DNA of 64,000 nucleotides from Pseudomonas soli (GCF_900110655.1 NZ_FOEQ01000016.1:1-64000); one strand, 5' to 3'. Shown: positions 1 through 10,227, counted from the stretch's first letter. Notes: generated by a model not told the origin, from the letters alone. Translations and numbers: made by a program.

Positions 1-1691
1 TCGACAGCATCGAGGTGTTCCAAGGTTCGAACTACGCCGACACCTTCATCAGCGATGCCCGTGCGCACACCTTCGAGGGCGGTCTGAACGACACGTTGGA
101 CTATTCGCTGTCCGAGCAGGCGGTGAAGATCACGATAGAGGGTAATGGCGGCAGCGGGCAGGGTGGTGACGCCGAGGGTGACAAGTTCACGGGCATGTAC
201 AGTGTCATCGGCAGCAGCCAGAACGACACCTTCATCATGCAGGCGACAGGCTCGAGCAAGAGCTTTGCCGGTGGCGCCGGTGACGACGTCTACTACCTGT
301 ACAGCACCGCTGGCGTGGTCGAGCAGGCTGGTGGCGGCATCGACGAGGTGCGCACGACCCTTGCCAACTACACGCTGACCAACGAGGTGGAGAACCTGAC
401 CTTCATCGGTACCGGCAACTTCACCGGCTATGGCAATGCCAGTAACAATGTGATTGTCGGTGGTGCTGGCAATGACACCTTGTTTGGTGGCGCTGGTGCC
501 GACCGATTCGTCGGTGGGGCGGGTATCGACACCGTTTCGTATGGCGACAGCAGTTCAGGCATCCTCCTGAATCTCAAGACCGGCCAGCACGGTGGCATCG
601 CCGAAGGCGATACCTTCGAGGGCATCGAGAAGTTCGTCGGATCATCCTTGGGTGATGTCTTCGTGGCCAACGACCAGGCCAATGACTTCAATGGCGCTGG
701 CGGCGTCGATCTGTTGACGTTCGCGGGTGAGGGGGCTGGCATCACGCTCGATCTGAACGCAACCGGCAATGACCTGTTCACCAGTATCGAGAGCTTCGAG
801 GGCACGGCCTTCAATGACACGTTCATCGGGACTGCCGCGAGCGAGAACTTCATCGGCGGCGCTGGGGCGGATGTGATCAATGGCGGGGCCGGGCGGGATT
901 CGGCCTGGTACATCTCGAGTAATGCTAGTGTGTCGGTAGATCTTGCCACGGGGGTTGTGGGGGGTGGGCATGCCGAGGGTGATGTACTAAGCGGTATCGA
1001 GGGGGTGGCGGGCTCCGCGTTCGCTGATGTGCTCAATGGCGATGCCGGGGCGAACACGCTCTACGGCGCGGAAGGTGATGACGTCATCAATGGCGGCGCG
1101 GGCAATGACATTCTCTACGGGGATGGTATCTATTCCACCGATTTCGGCGCCTTGGCGCGCCCGGCCAATACCCAGGTTGCCCAGGCGGACACGATCAATG
1201 GTGGTGACGGCGACGACACCATCACGGGTGCGTTGAACGATACAGGCTCCATCTATCATGGGGACGCTGGCAACGACACGATCCAGACCGCCAATGGCAA
1301 GGCGTACGGTGATGACGGCAATGATCGCCTCGTTGGCAATGGCTACGCCTATGAGCTGTATGGTGGTGCCGGTGCCGACCGCCTTGACATGATGAGCGCC
1401 GGTTATGCCTTTGGGGGTGAGGGCAGTGATATCTACACCATCTATTCCAAGGCTGGCGTGGTGATTCAGGACACCGGTACCGCTGGTATCGATGTGGTCG
1501 TGCTGAAGAACATCCAGACATTCCAGGATGTCGTGGTACAGAACGATGGCGTCAATGCCTATATCTTCTCCAAGGCGGACTGGAATGCCGGCAACCTGGA
1601 TTCTGGTGTGATGCTCAGTAATTGGTACGCCGGCTCGAACACCATCGAGTCGTTCCAGACCAACAACGGAGATACCTTCACCATCACCTGA
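1..1691 (+). CDS. RTX-type calcium-binding repeat protein, C-terminal part (5' end outside window)
   Basis: The reading frame is open from the first bases. The residues just before the first possible GTG (position 15) read D-S-I-E, which continues a repeat seen later (SIESFEGTAFNDTFIG), so the gene clearly starts upstream. About 560 residues are visible. They contain many glycine/aspartate nonapeptides of the GGxGxDxUx type (GGAGNDTLF, GGAGADRFV, GGAGNDILYG, GGDGDDTITG), alternating with longer IExFxGSxxNDxF units. Such repeats bind calcium in type I-secreted proteins. The end, GDTFTIT, with a hydrophobic tail after an acidic patch, fits an uncleaved C-terminal type I secretion signal. No enzymatic domain is visible, so it could be an adhesin, a toxin fragment or a structural surface protein. 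It shares no function with the flagellar genes next to it and is followed by a hairpin. Confidence 0.85.
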   Translation, partial: DSIEVFQGSNYADTFISDARAHTFEGGLNDTLDYSLSEQAVKITIEGNGGSGQGGDAEGDKFTGMYSVIGSSQNDTFIMQATGSSKSFAGGAGDDVYYLYSTAGVVEQAGGGIDEVRTTLANYTLTNEVENLTFIGTGNFTGYGNASNNVIVGGAGNDTLFGGAGADRFVGGAGIDTVSYGDSSSGILLNLKTGQHGGIAEGDTFEGIEKFVGSSLGDVFVANDQANDFNGAGGVDLLTFAGEGAGITLDLNATGNDLFTSIESFEGTAFNDTFIGTAASENFIGGAGADVINGGAGRDSAWYISSNASVSVDLATGVVGGGHAEGDVLSGIEGVAGSAFADVLNGDAGANTLYGAEGDDVINGGAGNDILYGDGIYSTDFGALARPANTQVAQADTINGGDGDDTITGALNDTGSIYHGDAGNDTIQTANGKAYGDDGNDRLVGNGYAYELYGGAGADRLDMMSAGYAFGGEGSDIYTIYSKAGVVIQDTGTAGIDVVVLKNIQTFQDVVVQNDGVNAYIFSKADWNAGNLDSGVMLSNWYAGSNTIESFQTNNGDTFTIT

Positions 1692-1789
1692 CAGCCAAGT
1701 GTCGCCAGGTAGCGTCGAGGGCGGCCAGCCCTTGCCGCTGCCGGCCGCCCGCCGCCGAGATTTTGTCTCGCGCGCGCCGGGCGTTTCAG

Positions 1790-1816
1790 CAAAGGCCCCG
1801 TAAACCGGGGTCTTTG
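1790..1816 (+). terminator. hairpin, probable terminator after the RTX gene
   Basis: An 11-bp stem (CAAAGGCCCCG / CGGGGTCTTTG, with one G-U pair) has a 5-base loop and lies about 100 bases after the RTX stop codon. The following sequence is only weakly T-rich. It separates the RTX gene from the flagellar promoter just downstream. Confidence 0.6.
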
Positions 1817-1831
1817 CCGTTTCTGTGGTAG

Positions 1832-1848
1832 TTGGCGCGAAACTTGCT
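1832..1848 (+). promoter_or_regulatory. sigma54 (RpoN) promoter of flgF operon
   Basis: The sequence TTGGCGCGAAACTTGCT has GG and GC separated by exactly 10 bases, the -24/-12 arrangement. The predicted start of transcription is near 1859, about 50 bases before flgF. In Pseudomonas the flgF-flgL genes are known to depend on RpoN and FleR. The intergenic stretch 1692-1907 holds otherwise only the hairpin at 1790-1816. Confidence 0.8.
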
Positions 1849-1907
1849 CGACGCTTGCCACAGCCACGGCGACCGGCAATCGATCGCCCGTGCAGCGGAG
1901 GATGACT

Positions 1908-2648
1908 GTGGACAAGATGCTTTACGTGGCCATGACCGGTGCCAGCCAGAACGCACTGGCGCAGAAGGCCCATGCCAACAACCTGGCGAACGTTTCCACC
2001 AACGGTTTCCAGCGCGACTTGGAGCAGGCGCGCTCGATGCCGGTGTTTGGTGACAGCTTTCCGGCGCGTGCTTTCGCCATGAGCGAACGCCCGGCCACCG
2101 ATTTCAGTGCCGGCCCGTTGGTTGAAACCGGTCGTGAACTGGATGTGGCGGTCACCGGTGATGGTTTCATTGCCGTGCAGGCGCCCGACGGCAGCGAAGC
2201 GTATGTGCGTACCGGCAGCCTGAACATTGACGCGCTTGGCGTGCTGCGGGCCGGCAATGGCATGGCGGTCATCGGCAACGGCGGCCCTATCGCCATTCCG
2301 CCAGAGCAGAAGGTCGAGATCGGTGACGACGGCACCATCAGCATCCGCGCCATGGGCGAAGACCCACGGGTAATGGCCGAAGTGGATCGCATCAAGCTGG
2401 TCAATCCGGACACCAAGGGCATGACCAAGGGGCTGGACGGTCTGATCCACACCGTCAGCGGCCAACCCGCGGACGCCGATGTGAATGTGCGTGTGGTGTC
2501 GGGTTTCCTCGAGGGCAGCAACGTCAATGCCGTCGGCGAGATGACTTCGATGCTGGCGCTGTCCCGTCAATTCGAACTGCACGTCAAAATGATGAGCGCG
2601 GCCAAGGAAGGCGACGAAGCCATGGCGCGTGTTTTGCAAATCGGCTAA
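1908..2648 (+). CDS. flgF: flagellar proximal rod protein FlgF
   Basis: FlgF is one of the rod proteins that form the drive shaft through the periplasm. The 246-residue product begins MDKMLYVAMTGASQNALAQK and carries the rod/hook N-terminal motif [11 protein letters not shown] and the usual C-terminal rod/hook helix (MLALSRQFELHVKMM). I chose the GTG at 1908 because a GGAGG Shine-Dalgarno (1897-1901) lies 6 bases upstream and the length then matches the family. Earlier in-frame starts (GTG 1890, ATG 1902) would overlap the ribosome binding site. It is the first gene of a compact flgFGHIJKL operon behind a sigma54 promoter. Confidence 0.96.
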   Translation: MDKMLYVAMTGASQNALAQKAHANNLANVSTNGFQRDLEQARSMPVFGDSFPARAFAMSERPATDFSAGPLVETGRELDVAVTGDGFIAVQAPDGSEAYVRTGSLNIDALGVLRAGNGMAVIGNGGPIAIPPEQKVEIGDDGTISIRAMGEDPRVMAEVDRIKLVNPDTKGMTKGLDGLIHTVSGQPADADVNVRVVSGFLEGSNVNAVGEMTSMLALSRQFELHVKMMSAAKEGDEAMARVLQIG

Positions 2649-2696
2649 TCACATTTGAACGAGTGCCGTAAAACAGGCGCACGAGGAGAACACTAA

Positions 2697-3482
2697 ATGC
2701 TTCCGGCTCTTTGGGTCGCTAAAACCGGCCTGTCCGCCCAGGACACCAACCTGACGGTCATCTCCAACAACCTGGCCAACGTTTCGACCACCGGCTTCAA
2801 GCGTGATCGTGCCGAGTTCCAGGACCTGCTGTACCAGATCAAGCGCCAGCCTGGCGCGCAGTCCACCCAGGACAGCGAGCTGCCTTCGGGCCTGCAGGTC
2901 GGTACCGGCGTGCGCGTGGTCGGCACCCAGAAAAACTTCCAGACTGGCGGGTTGCAGAACACCGAGAACCCGCTGGACATGGCGATCAATGGCCGCGGCT
3001 TCTTCCAGGTGCTCCAGCCTGATGGCACCGTGTCGTACACCCGTGACGGCACCTTCCACCTGAACTCCGACGGCCAGGTGGTCACCGCCAACGGTTTCGC
3101 GCTGGAGCCTGCCATTGTCGTGCCGCCGGATGCCCAGACCTTCACCGTGGGCCAGGACGGCACCGTGTCGATCACCACCCAGGGCAACCCGGCTGCGCAG
3201 ATCATCGGCAACATCCAGACCGCCGACTTCATCAACCCGGCCGGCCTGCAGGCCATGGGCAACAACCTGTTCCTCGAAACCGCCGCCAGCGGTGCGCCAC
3301 AGGTCGGTACCCCGGGGCTGAACGGCTTCGGTCTCACGTTGCAGCAGACCCTGGAAAACTCCAACGTCAGCACGGTCGAGGAGATGGTGAACATGATCAC
3401 CACCCAGCGCGCGTACGAGATGAACTCCAAGGTCATCTCCGCCGCAGACAAGATGCTGTCGTTCGTCACTCAGCAACTGTAA
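2697..3482 (+). CDS. flgG: flagellar distal rod protein FlgG
   Basis: FlgG builds the distal rod that joins the proximal rod to the hook. The product has 261 residues, the normal length. It shows the rod/hook signature [18 protein letters not shown] near residues 22-39, the FlgG-specific segment [19 protein letters not shown], and a C-terminal helix ([18 protein letters not shown]) that packs with the N-terminal helix in the assembled rod. A GAGGAG ribosome binding site precedes the ATG. It lies 48 bases after flgF, in the same operon. Confidence 0.98.
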   Translation: MLPALWVAKTGLSAQDTNLTVISNNLANVSTTGFKRDRAEFQDLLYQIKRQPGAQSTQDSELPSGLQVGTGVRVVGTQKNFQTGGLQNTENPLDMAINGRGFFQVLQPDGTVSYTRDGTFHLNSDGQVVTANGFALEPAIVVPPDAQTFTVGQDGTVSITTQGNPAAQIIGNIQTADFINPAGLQAMGNNLFLETAASGAPQVGTPGLNGFGLTLQQTLENSNVSTVEEMVNMITTQRAYEMNSKVISAADKMLSFVTQQL

Positions 3483-3555
3483 GTCCTGGCGGCCCAGCCA
3501 CTTCGGGCCGCCGATAAACCGCACGCTGCTACAGCGCCTGCTAGAGGTAAGTGTC

Positions 3556-4251
3556 ATGTATCGTCTGTTGTCCGTTTTCGCCCTGGGGGGGGCGGTGTTG
3601 CTGGCTGGTTGCGTCGCACCGACGCCCAAGCCCAACGACCCGTACTACGCGCCGGTTCTGCCGCGCACCCCGCTGCCGGCAGCGGCCAATAACGGCTCGA
3701 TCTACCAGGCCGGTTTCGAACAAGGCTTGTATACCGACCGCAAGGCGTTCCGGGTGGGTGACATCATCACCATCACCCTCAACGAGCGTACCTCGGCGAG
3801 CAAGAACGCAGGTTCCCAGATCCAGAAGAACAGCAAGGCCAATATCGGCCTCACCTCGCTGTTCGGTACCGTGCCCAACACCAACAACCCGCTGGGCAGC
3901 GGGGACCTCAGCCTTGACGCAGGCTACAGCGGCGATCGCAGCACCAAGGGCGACAGCAAGGCCACTCAGGGCAACACGCTCACCGGTTCGATCACCGTTA
4001 CCGTGGCCGAAGTGCTGCCCAACGGCATCATTGCCGTGCGTGGTGAAAAATGGATGACCCTGAACACCGGCGAAGAGCTGGTGCGCATTGCCGGCCTGGT
4101 ACGTGCCGATGACATCGCCACCGACAATACCGTGCCGTCCACCCGTGTGGCCGACGCGCGCATCACCTATTCGGGCACCGGCTCCTTCGCCGATGCCAGC
4201 CAGCCCGGTTGGCTGGACCGTTTCTTCATCAGCCCGCTCTGGCCCTTTTGA
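3556..4251 (+). CDS. flgH: flagellar L-ring lipoprotein FlgH
   Basis: FlgH forms the outer-membrane L ring around the rod. The 231-residue product starts with a lipoprotein signal peptide ending in the lipobox LAGC, so Cys19 would be lipidated. The mature part contains the conserved segments [20 protein letters not shown] and [19 protein letters not shown], and the ending [10 protein letters not shown] is typical. A run of eight G bases (3585-3592) sits inside the signal peptide coding sequence. The gene ends 6 bases before flgI. Confidence 0.98.
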   Translation: MYRLLSVFALGGAVLLAGCVAPTPKPNDPYYAPVLPRTPLPAAANNGSIYQAGFEQGLYTDRKAFRVGDIITITLNERTSASKNAGSQIQKNSKANIGLTSLFGTVPNTNNPLGSGDLSLDAGYSGDRSTKGDSKATQGNTLTGSITVTVAEVLPNGIIAVRGEKWMTLNTGEELVRIAGLVRADDIATDNTVPSTRVADARITYSGTGSFADASQPGWLDRFFISPLWPF

Positions 4252-4257
4252 GTACGG

Positions 4258-5373
4258 ATGACCATGTTCAACGCTAGGCGGTTGATTGCCGCGACACTCC
4301 TTCTGTCCTGCGCGTTCGGTGCTCACGCCGAGCGCCTGAAAGACATCGCCAGCATTTCCGGCGTGCGTGCCAACCAGTTGATCGGCTACGGCCTGGTGGT
4401 CGGCTTGAATGGCACCGGTGACCAGACGACGCAAACACCGTTCACCCTGCAGACCTTCAACAACATGCTGTCGCAGTTCGGCATCAAGGTGCCGCCTGGG
4501 TCTGGCAACGTGCAGCTGAAAAACGTGGCGGCGGTATCGGTGCATGCCGACCTGCCGGCCTTCGCCAAGCCTGGCCAGGTGGTCGACATTACCGTGTCGT
4601 CGATCGGTAACTCCAAGAGCCTGCGTGGCGGTAGCCTGTTGATGACCCCGCTCAAAGGGATTGATGGCAATGTCTACGCCATCGCCCAGGGCAACCTGGT
4701 TGTAGGCGGTTTCGATGCCGAGGGTCGTGACGGTTCGAAGATCACCGTCAATGTTCCGTCGGCTGGCCGCATCCCGGGTGGTGCGTCGGTCGAGCGTGCC
4801 GTACCCAGCGGTTTCAACCAGGGCAACAGCCTTACCCTCAACCTCAACCGCCCAGACTTCACCACGGCCAAGCGGATCGTCGACAAGGTCAATGAACTGC
4901 TCGGCCCTGGCGTGGCCCAGGCCCTTGATGGCGGTTCGGTGCGGGTGACCGCGCCCATGGACCCGAGCCAGCGCGTCGATTACCTGTCGATCCTGGAGAA
5001 CCTCGAAATCGATCCGGGACAGGCGGTGGCCAAGGTCATCATCAATTCGCGTACCGGAACCATCGTCATCGGCCAGAACGTCAAGGTCTCGCCTGCGGCC
5101 GTCACCCACGGCAGCCTGACCGTGACCATCACCGAAGACCCTATCGTCAGCCAGCCAGGGCCATTCTCCAATGGCCAGACTGCGGTCGTGCCGCGTTCGC
5201 GGGTCAATGCCCAGCAGGAAGCCAAGCCGATGTTCAAGTTCGGCCCCGGTACCACGCTGGATGAAATCGTCCGTGCAGTGAACCAGGTGGGTGCGGCGCC
5301 AGGCGACCTGATGGCGATCCTCGAAGCCCTGAAGCAGGCCGGCGCATTGCAAGCCGACCTGATCGTGATCTAA
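4258..5373 (+). CDS. flgI: flagellar P-ring protein FlgI
   Basis: FlgI assembles the periplasmic P ring on the peptidoglycan. The product has a Sec signal peptide (cleavage probably after AHA, before [13 protein letters not shown]) and the family hallmarks [17 protein letters not shown] near the mature N-terminus and [20 protein letters not shown] near the end. Two start codons are possible. The ATG at 4258 gives 371 residues. The ATG at 4264 gives 369 residues and has the better-placed ACGGA upstream. The coordinates use the longer form. It is embedded in the flgF-flgL operon. Confidence 0.97.
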   Translation: MTMFNARRLIAATLLLSCAFGAHAERLKDIASISGVRANQLIGYGLVVGLNGTGDQTTQTPFTLQTFNNMLSQFGIKVPPGSGNVQLKNVAAVSVHADLPAFAKPGQVVDITVSSIGNSKSLRGGSLLMTPLKGIDGNVYAIAQGNLVVGGFDAEGRDGSKITVNVPSAGRIPGGASVERAVPSGFNQGNSLTLNLNRPDFTTAKRIVDKVNELLGPGVAQALDGGSVRVTAPMDPSQRVDYLSILENLEIDPGQAVAKVIINSRTGTIVIGQNVKVSPAAVTHGSLTVTITEDPIVSQPGPFSNGQTAVVPRSRVNAQQEAKPMFKFGPGTTLDEIVRAVNQVGAAPGDLMAILEALKQAGALQADLIVI

Positions 5374-5384
5374 GGGGGCGTCTG

Positions 5385-6584
5385 ATGAATCCTAAAACTC
5401 AGGTGTCCAGCCAGATCGACAGCGGCGCCTACACCGACCTCAATCGCCTGAGCGCGCTCAAGCATGGTGATCGGGATAGCGAGGGCAATGTTCGCAAGGT
5501 AGCCCAGGAATTCGAGTCGATGTTCATCAGCGAGCTGCTCAAGGCATCGCGCAAGGCCACCGATGTCATGGCCGATGAAGACAGCCCGATGAACAGCGAC
5601 ACGGTCAAGCAGTACCGAGACATGTACGACCAGCAGCTGGCTGTGAGCATGTCCCGCGAGGGTGGTGGTATTGGCCTGCAGGACGTGCTGGTGCGCCAGT
5701 TGTCCAAGAACAAGGCCGCCTCCGTGAACACCAGCCCGTTCCCGCGTATCGAAGGGCATGCCCCGGCGTTGTGGGCGTCGAAAGTCGCCGCGCCAGTGCA
5801 TGCCGAGGCAGGCGCGGGTGTGCGCAATGACGTGGCGGCGCTCAATTCGCGGCGCCTGGCGCTGCCGGGCAAGCTCACCGATCGGCTGCTGGCCGGTATC
5901 GTCCCGTCTGCCGGCAACCCAGGCACGGCGACCAACACGGCGGCGTTGCCGCGCCGGGGCGATATCCCGGTCGGTGGCGTTGCAACCGGCGACTGGGAGC
6001 CGGCCAGGGCGTTCGCGGTCCCGAGCGGCAACCTGCAGATTCTCGGGCGCGCTGTGGCTCAGCCCCCGCTGGCACCGAAAAAGGCTTTCGCCGACAGCGA
6101 CGCCTTCGTCGAGACCATGCTGCCGATGGCCGAACAGGCGGCCAAGCGCATTGGCATCGACCCGCGGTACCTGGTGGCGCAGGCAGCGCTGGAAACCGGC
6201 TGGGGCAAATCGGTCATGCGCAATGCCGATGGCAGCAGCAGCCACAACCTGTTTGGCATCAAGGCAACTGGCAGTTGGCAGGGTGGTGAGGCGCGTGCGA
6301 TCACCAGCGAGTTCCGCAATGGTGCGTTCGTCAAGGAGACGGCTGCGTTCCGTTCCTACGACAGCTATCAGGAAAGTTTCCACGACTTGGTAACTTTGCT
6401 GCAGAGCAATTCACGCTATCAAGATGCCGTGAGCGCCGCCGATAAACCAGAACAGTTTGTGCGAGAGCTGCAAAAGGCCGGTTACGCCACCGACCCCAAT
6501 TACGCCAGCAAGATCTCGCAGATCGCGAAGCAGATGAAGTCGCAGCAGAGCTACGCAATGCTCGGTACCAGTACACAACTTTAA
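5385..6584 (+). CDS. flgJ: flagellar rod-binding protein and peptidoglycan hydrolase FlgJ
   Basis: FlgJ is bifunctional: its N-terminal part (about residues 35-105) caps the growing rod, and its C-terminal part (about 240-390) cuts peptidoglycan so the rod can pass the cell wall. The glucosaminidase domain shows the catalytic glutamate in AQAALETGWGKS (Glu270) and the conserved HNLFGIKATGSWQG. A long Ala/Pro/Gly-rich linker (about 110-235) joins them, which explains the 399-residue length against about 313 in E. coli. It is preceded by flgI with an 11-base gap. Confidence 0.97.
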   Translation: MNPKTQVSSQIDSGAYTDLNRLSALKHGDRDSEGNVRKVAQEFESMFISELLKASRKATDVMADEDSPMNSDTVKQYRDMYDQQLAVSMSREGGGIGLQDVLVRQLSKNKAASVNTSPFPRIEGHAPALWASKVAAPVHAEAGAGVRNDVAALNSRRLALPGKLTDRLLAGIVPSAGNPGTATNTAALPRRGDIPVGGVATGDWEPARAFAVPSGNLQILGRAVAQPPLAPKKAFADSDAFVETMLPMAEQAAKRIGIDPRYLVAQAALETGWGKSVMRNADGSSSHNLFGIKATGSWQGGEARAITSEFRNGAFVKETAAFRSYDSYQESFHDLVTLLQSNSRYQDAVSAADKPEQFVRELQKAGYATDPNYASKISQIAKQMKSQQSYAMLGTSTQL

Positions 6585-6596
6585 GGGCAGGGAACC

Positions 6597-8645
6597 ATGG
6601 CGAGTTTGATCAATATCGGTATGTCGGGGCTGGGTGCCGCCCAGTCCGGGATGTACGTCCTGGGTAACAACATCGCCAACGCCGATGTTGAAAGTTACTC
6701 TCGCCAACAAATGGTGCAAAAGACCAAGGGTGCCCAGCAGGTTGGCCAGGTATTCATGGGCACCGGTACCACCCTGGCCGATGTGCGACGGGTGTACAAC
6801 GCCTTCATCGAGAACCAGTTGCGTACCACCACGTCGCTCTCCAGTGACGCCAACACGTATCTTAATCAGATCGGCCCGCTCAACACTGCCCTGTCCGGCG
6901 CCGATACCGGTATCACTGCCGCACTCAAGAGCTTCTTCAGCGCCATGCAGGATGCTTCGGCCAAGCCCACCGAAGATGCCTCGCGCCAGTTGCTGCTGAC
7001 CAGCGCACAATCACTTGCCAAGCGTTTCAATACGTTGTCGGCGCAGTTCACCCAGCAGAACGCCAACATCAATGGCAGTCTGGGGTCGATGGCCGAACAG
7101 GTGAACAACATCACCAAGACCATCGCCGACCTCAACCAGCAGATCGCCAAGCTCGGTGCTGTCAATGGCCAGCCCAATGACTTGCTTGACCAGCGTGATG
7201 GCGCGGTGCGCGAGCTGAACAAGCTTGTCGGCGTGGACGTGGTGGAGCGCGAGGGCAACTACGACATCTACCTGAAGAACGGCCAGTCCCTGGTGCTGGG
7301 CAACTCCACCCAGACGCTGGGTGTGGAACCCGCCTCGACCGACCCGACGCGCATGAATCTGGTGCTCAATCGCGGTTCGACCAAGATGGACGTCACCGAC
7401 AGCACTACCGGTGGCGAAATCGGTGGCTTGCTGCGTTACCGCAGGGACACCCTCGACCCTGCGCTCAACGAACTGGGCCGTGTGGCGTTGGTGGTCGCCG
7501 ATGCGATCAACAGCCAGCTGGCCCAGGGTATCGACAAGAATGGCCAGTTCGGTGCGACCCTCTTTGGCGACATCAACAGTGCAACGGCCGTTGCCGGGCG
7601 CAGCATCCCCAAGCTGGGCAACAGTGCCGGTTCCGGCAACCTCGATGTGCACATCAAGGACAGCGGCAAGCTCACTACCAACGACTATCAAGTCGTCTTC
7701 ACCAGCGCCACCGAGTATTCCGTGCGGCGTCTGCCCGATAATTCCGAGATGGGTACCTTCGACATCACGGCCGACCCACCTCCTGTGATCGACGGTTTCA
7801 CGCTCAACCTCAATGGTGGCACCCCGGTTGCCGGCGACAGCTTCAAGATCACCCCGACCCGCAACGCGGCGGCCAGCATGGAAACCGTGCTGACCGACCC
7901 GAGCCGTCTGGCCATGGCCAGCCCGCTGAACGCCACCAGCGGTTCGGGCAACAAGGGGACCGGGCAGACCTCCCAGCCCACGTTGACGTCCAAGCTGGAT
8001 ATCTACGACGCCAAGCAACGCTCGGACATGCAGGCGGGGCTGAAGTATTCGACCCCGGTCAAGCTGGTGTTTGGCGACGATTCCGTATCGCCTCAGGCGT
8101 ACACCATGTACGACTCCAAAGGTAACCCGCTTGGCAGCGGTACGGTCATCCCTGGCCAGGAAAACAAGCTGCAGCTGTCTGTGCCAATGGTCGATGGCAG
8201 CGGCAACCCGATCAAGGACGCCAGTGGCGCTCAAATGAACTTCTCGTTCGAGATGAGCATCTCCGGTGCGCCCAAGAATGGTGACAACTACACCGTATCG
8301 CTGACCAAGGCCGGTTCTGCAGACAACCGCAATGCACAGTCGGTGATCGACCTGCAGACCAAACCCACGGTCAATACCGGCGATGGCAGCAAGGGCATCA
8401 GCTTCACCGATGCCTACGCCAAGCTGGTATCCAATGTCGGCGGCAAGACCAACCAGGCATCGATGGACAGCGACGCCACCAACGCGCTGCATGGTTCCGC
8501 GCTGACCAGCCGCAACTCCAGTTCGGGGGTGTCGGTGGATGAAGAGGTCGGCAACCTGGTCAAGTTCCAGCAGTACTACACCGCGTCGTCGCAGATCATC
8601 AAGGCGGCCCAGGAAACCTTCGCAACCTTGATCAACAGCCTTTAA
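6597..8645 (+). CDS. flgK: hook-filament junction protein FlgK (HAP1)
   Basis: FlgK forms the first junction layer between hook and filament. The 682-residue product has the conserved N-terminal D0 segment (INIGMSGLGAAQSGMYVLGN, then NNIANADVESYSRQ) and C-terminal helix (VDEEVGNLVKFQQYYTASSQIIKAAQETFATLINSL, here described by its ends only: VDEEVG to LINSL). The centre, about residues 330-600, is variable and longer than in enteric FlgK. It lies 12 bases after flgJ and 13 bases before flgL. Confidence 0.97.
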   Translation: MASLINIGMSGLGAAQSGMYVLGNNIANADVESYSRQQMVQKTKGAQQVGQVFMGTGTTLADVRRVYNAFIENQLRTTTSLSSDANTYLNQIGPLNTALSGADTGITAALKSFFSAMQDASAKPTEDASRQLLLTSAQSLAKRFNTLSAQFTQQNANINGSLGSMAEQVNNITKTIADLNQQIAKLGAVNGQPNDLLDQRDGAVRELNKLVGVDVVEREGNYDIYLKNGQSLVLGNSTQTLGVEPASTDPTRMNLVLNRGSTKMDVTDSTTGGEIGGLLRYRRDTLDPALNELGRVALVVADAINSQLAQGIDKNGQFGATLFGDINSATAVAGRSIPKLGNSAGSGNLDVHIKDSGKLTTNDYQVVFTSATEYSVRRLPDNSEMGTFDITADPPPVIDGFTLNLNGGTPVAGDSFKITPTRNAAASMETVLTDPSRLAMASPLNATSGSGNKGTGQTSQPTLTSKLDIYDAKQRSDMQAGLKYSTPVKLVFGDDSVSPQAYTMYDSKGNPLGSGTVIPGQENKLQLSVPMVDGSGNPIKDASGAQMNFSFEMSISGAPKNGDNYTVSLTKAGSADNRNAQSVIDLQTKPTVNTGDGSKGISFTDAYAKLVSNVGGKTNQASMDSDATNALHGSALTSRNSSSGVSVDEEVGNLVKFQQYYTASSQIIKAAQETFATLINSL

Positions 8646-8658
8646 GGAGCCGTAGGCC

Positions 8659-10227
8659 ATGCGCATCTCCACTCCGCAGTTCTACGCCAGCAGCAGCGCC
8701 AACTACGAGCGTACTTTTGGCAATGTAAACAAGACCCAGCAAGAAGCCAGTGACTTCATTCGCGTGCGCACCGCCGCCGATGATCCGGTTGGCTACGCGC
8801 GTCTGTTGCAGCTCGAACAGCAGCAGAACATGCTCGACCAGTTCAAGGGCAACATCACCAACGTGCGCAACGCGCTGGGCTCCAGCGAAAGCACGCTCAA
8901 TGCCATTGGCGCGGTGCTGCAGCGGGTCAACGAGCTGGCCATGGGCTCCGGCAATGCCAGCTTCACCGATGCCGACCGCAAGGCCAACGCCTCTGAGCTT
9001 GCCTCCCTGGAAGACCAACTGTTCTCGCTGATGAACAGCCGGGACGAGAACGGCAAGTACCTGTTCTCGGGCTCCAAGGGCGACACTCCGCCTTACGTGC
9101 GCAATTCCGACGGCACCTACAGCTATCAGGGCGACCAGAGCCAACTCATGCTGCAGGTGGGCGACATGCTCAGCCTTGCCGCCAACGAGACGGGCTACAG
9201 CGCGTTCGAGCAGGCGCTCAATACCAGCCGCAGCGAGACCAAGCAGACAGCCCCGCTACCTGATGACGGGCGTGTCAGCTTGTCCAATGGCCAGGTTTCC
9301 GGCAGTGCCACCTACAACGACCGTTTCCGTAGCGGCGAGCCCTACAGCATCGAGTTCACCAGCAGCACCGAATACAAGATCCTCGATGCCGGGGGCAACG
9401 ATGTGACCCTGGAAGCCAGCCAGGGCGGCAAGTTCGACCCCAAAGGCGATAACATCAGCATCAATTTCCGCGGTGTAGACCTGCGCCTGAAGATCGATTT
9501 CAAGCCGGGTGACGAAGGCAACCCGGACGCCGCCATCGCCGGCCATACGTTCAGCCTGAGCTCCAAGGCCGACTCGATCTCCGGTACCCGCAGCCCAGGC
9601 AATACGTCGTCCGAGCAGGTCACCGACGCCAAGATCACCGATCCGACCGCCTACAAGGCCGCGTTCCCGGGTGGTGGTGCTGTACTCAAGTTCACCAGCG
9701 CCACCGACTTCGAACTGTACGCCGCGCCAATGACCGCCGACAGCCGCCCGATTTCCTCGGGAACTCTCAGCGGGAATACGGCCACCGCAGCCGGTGTGAG
9801 CTTCGAATTGTCCGGCCCGCCAAGCGCCGGGGATTCGTTCGGCGTCAAGGTCGATACTCATCAGAACCAGAACATCCTCAACACCATCGGCCAGTTGCGC
9901 GGCGCGCTGAACACCCCGCAGGACCATGACCCGGCTGCTCGCCAGGCCTTCCTTGCTTCGTTGGACTCGGCGATCGGCAACATTGCCAGTGCCACCAACC
10001 AGGTGTCGTCTTCCATCTCTGCAATTGGCGGTCGCGGTCAGGCCCTCGATGTACAGGCTGAAACCAACGAGGCCCTGGGTATCGAGAATACCAAGACCCA
10101 GGGTTCGATCCGCGACAGTGATATCGGCGAAGTGATGATGCGCCTGGAGATGCAGAAGAACCAACTGACAGCCTCGATGCAATCATTCGCAAAGATTTCC
10201 AGCCTGTCGCTGGTCAACTACATCTGA
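8659..10227 (+). CDS. flgL: hook-filament junction protein FlgL (HAP3)
   Basis: FlgL is the second junction protein and shares the flagellin-like coiled-coil ends. The N-terminus RISTPQFYASSSANYERTF and the segment RVRTAADDPVGYARLLQLEQ are typical. The C-terminal helix ends QSFAKISSLSLVNYI. At 522 residues it is longer than enteric FlgL (about 317) because of an enlarged central region (about residues 170-420). It is the last gene of the flgF operon, and the glycosylation island starts about 150 bases downstream. Confidence 0.96.
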   Translation: MRISTPQFYASSSANYERTFGNVNKTQQEASDFIRVRTAADDPVGYARLLQLEQQQNMLDQFKGNITNVRNALGSSESTLNAIGAVLQRVNELAMGSGNASFTDADRKANASELASLEDQLFSLMNSRDENGKYLFSGSKGDTPPYVRNSDGTYSYQGDQSQLMLQVGDMLSLAANETGYSAFEQALNTSRSETKQTAPLPDDGRVSLSNGQVSGSATYNDRFRSGEPYSIEFTSSTEYKILDAGGNDVTLEASQGGKFDPKGDNISINFRGVDLRLKIDFKPGDEGNPDAAIAGHTFSLSSKADSISGTRSPGNTSSEQVTDAKITDPTAYKAAFPGGGAVLKFTSATDFELYAAPMTADSRPISSGTLSGNTATAAGVSFELSGPPSAGDSFGVKVDTHQNQNILNTIGQLRGALNTPQDHDPAARQAFLASLDSAIGNIASATNQVSSSISAIGGRGQALDVQAETNEALGIENTKTQGSIRDSDIGEVMMRLEMQKNQLTASMQSFAKISSLSLVNYI

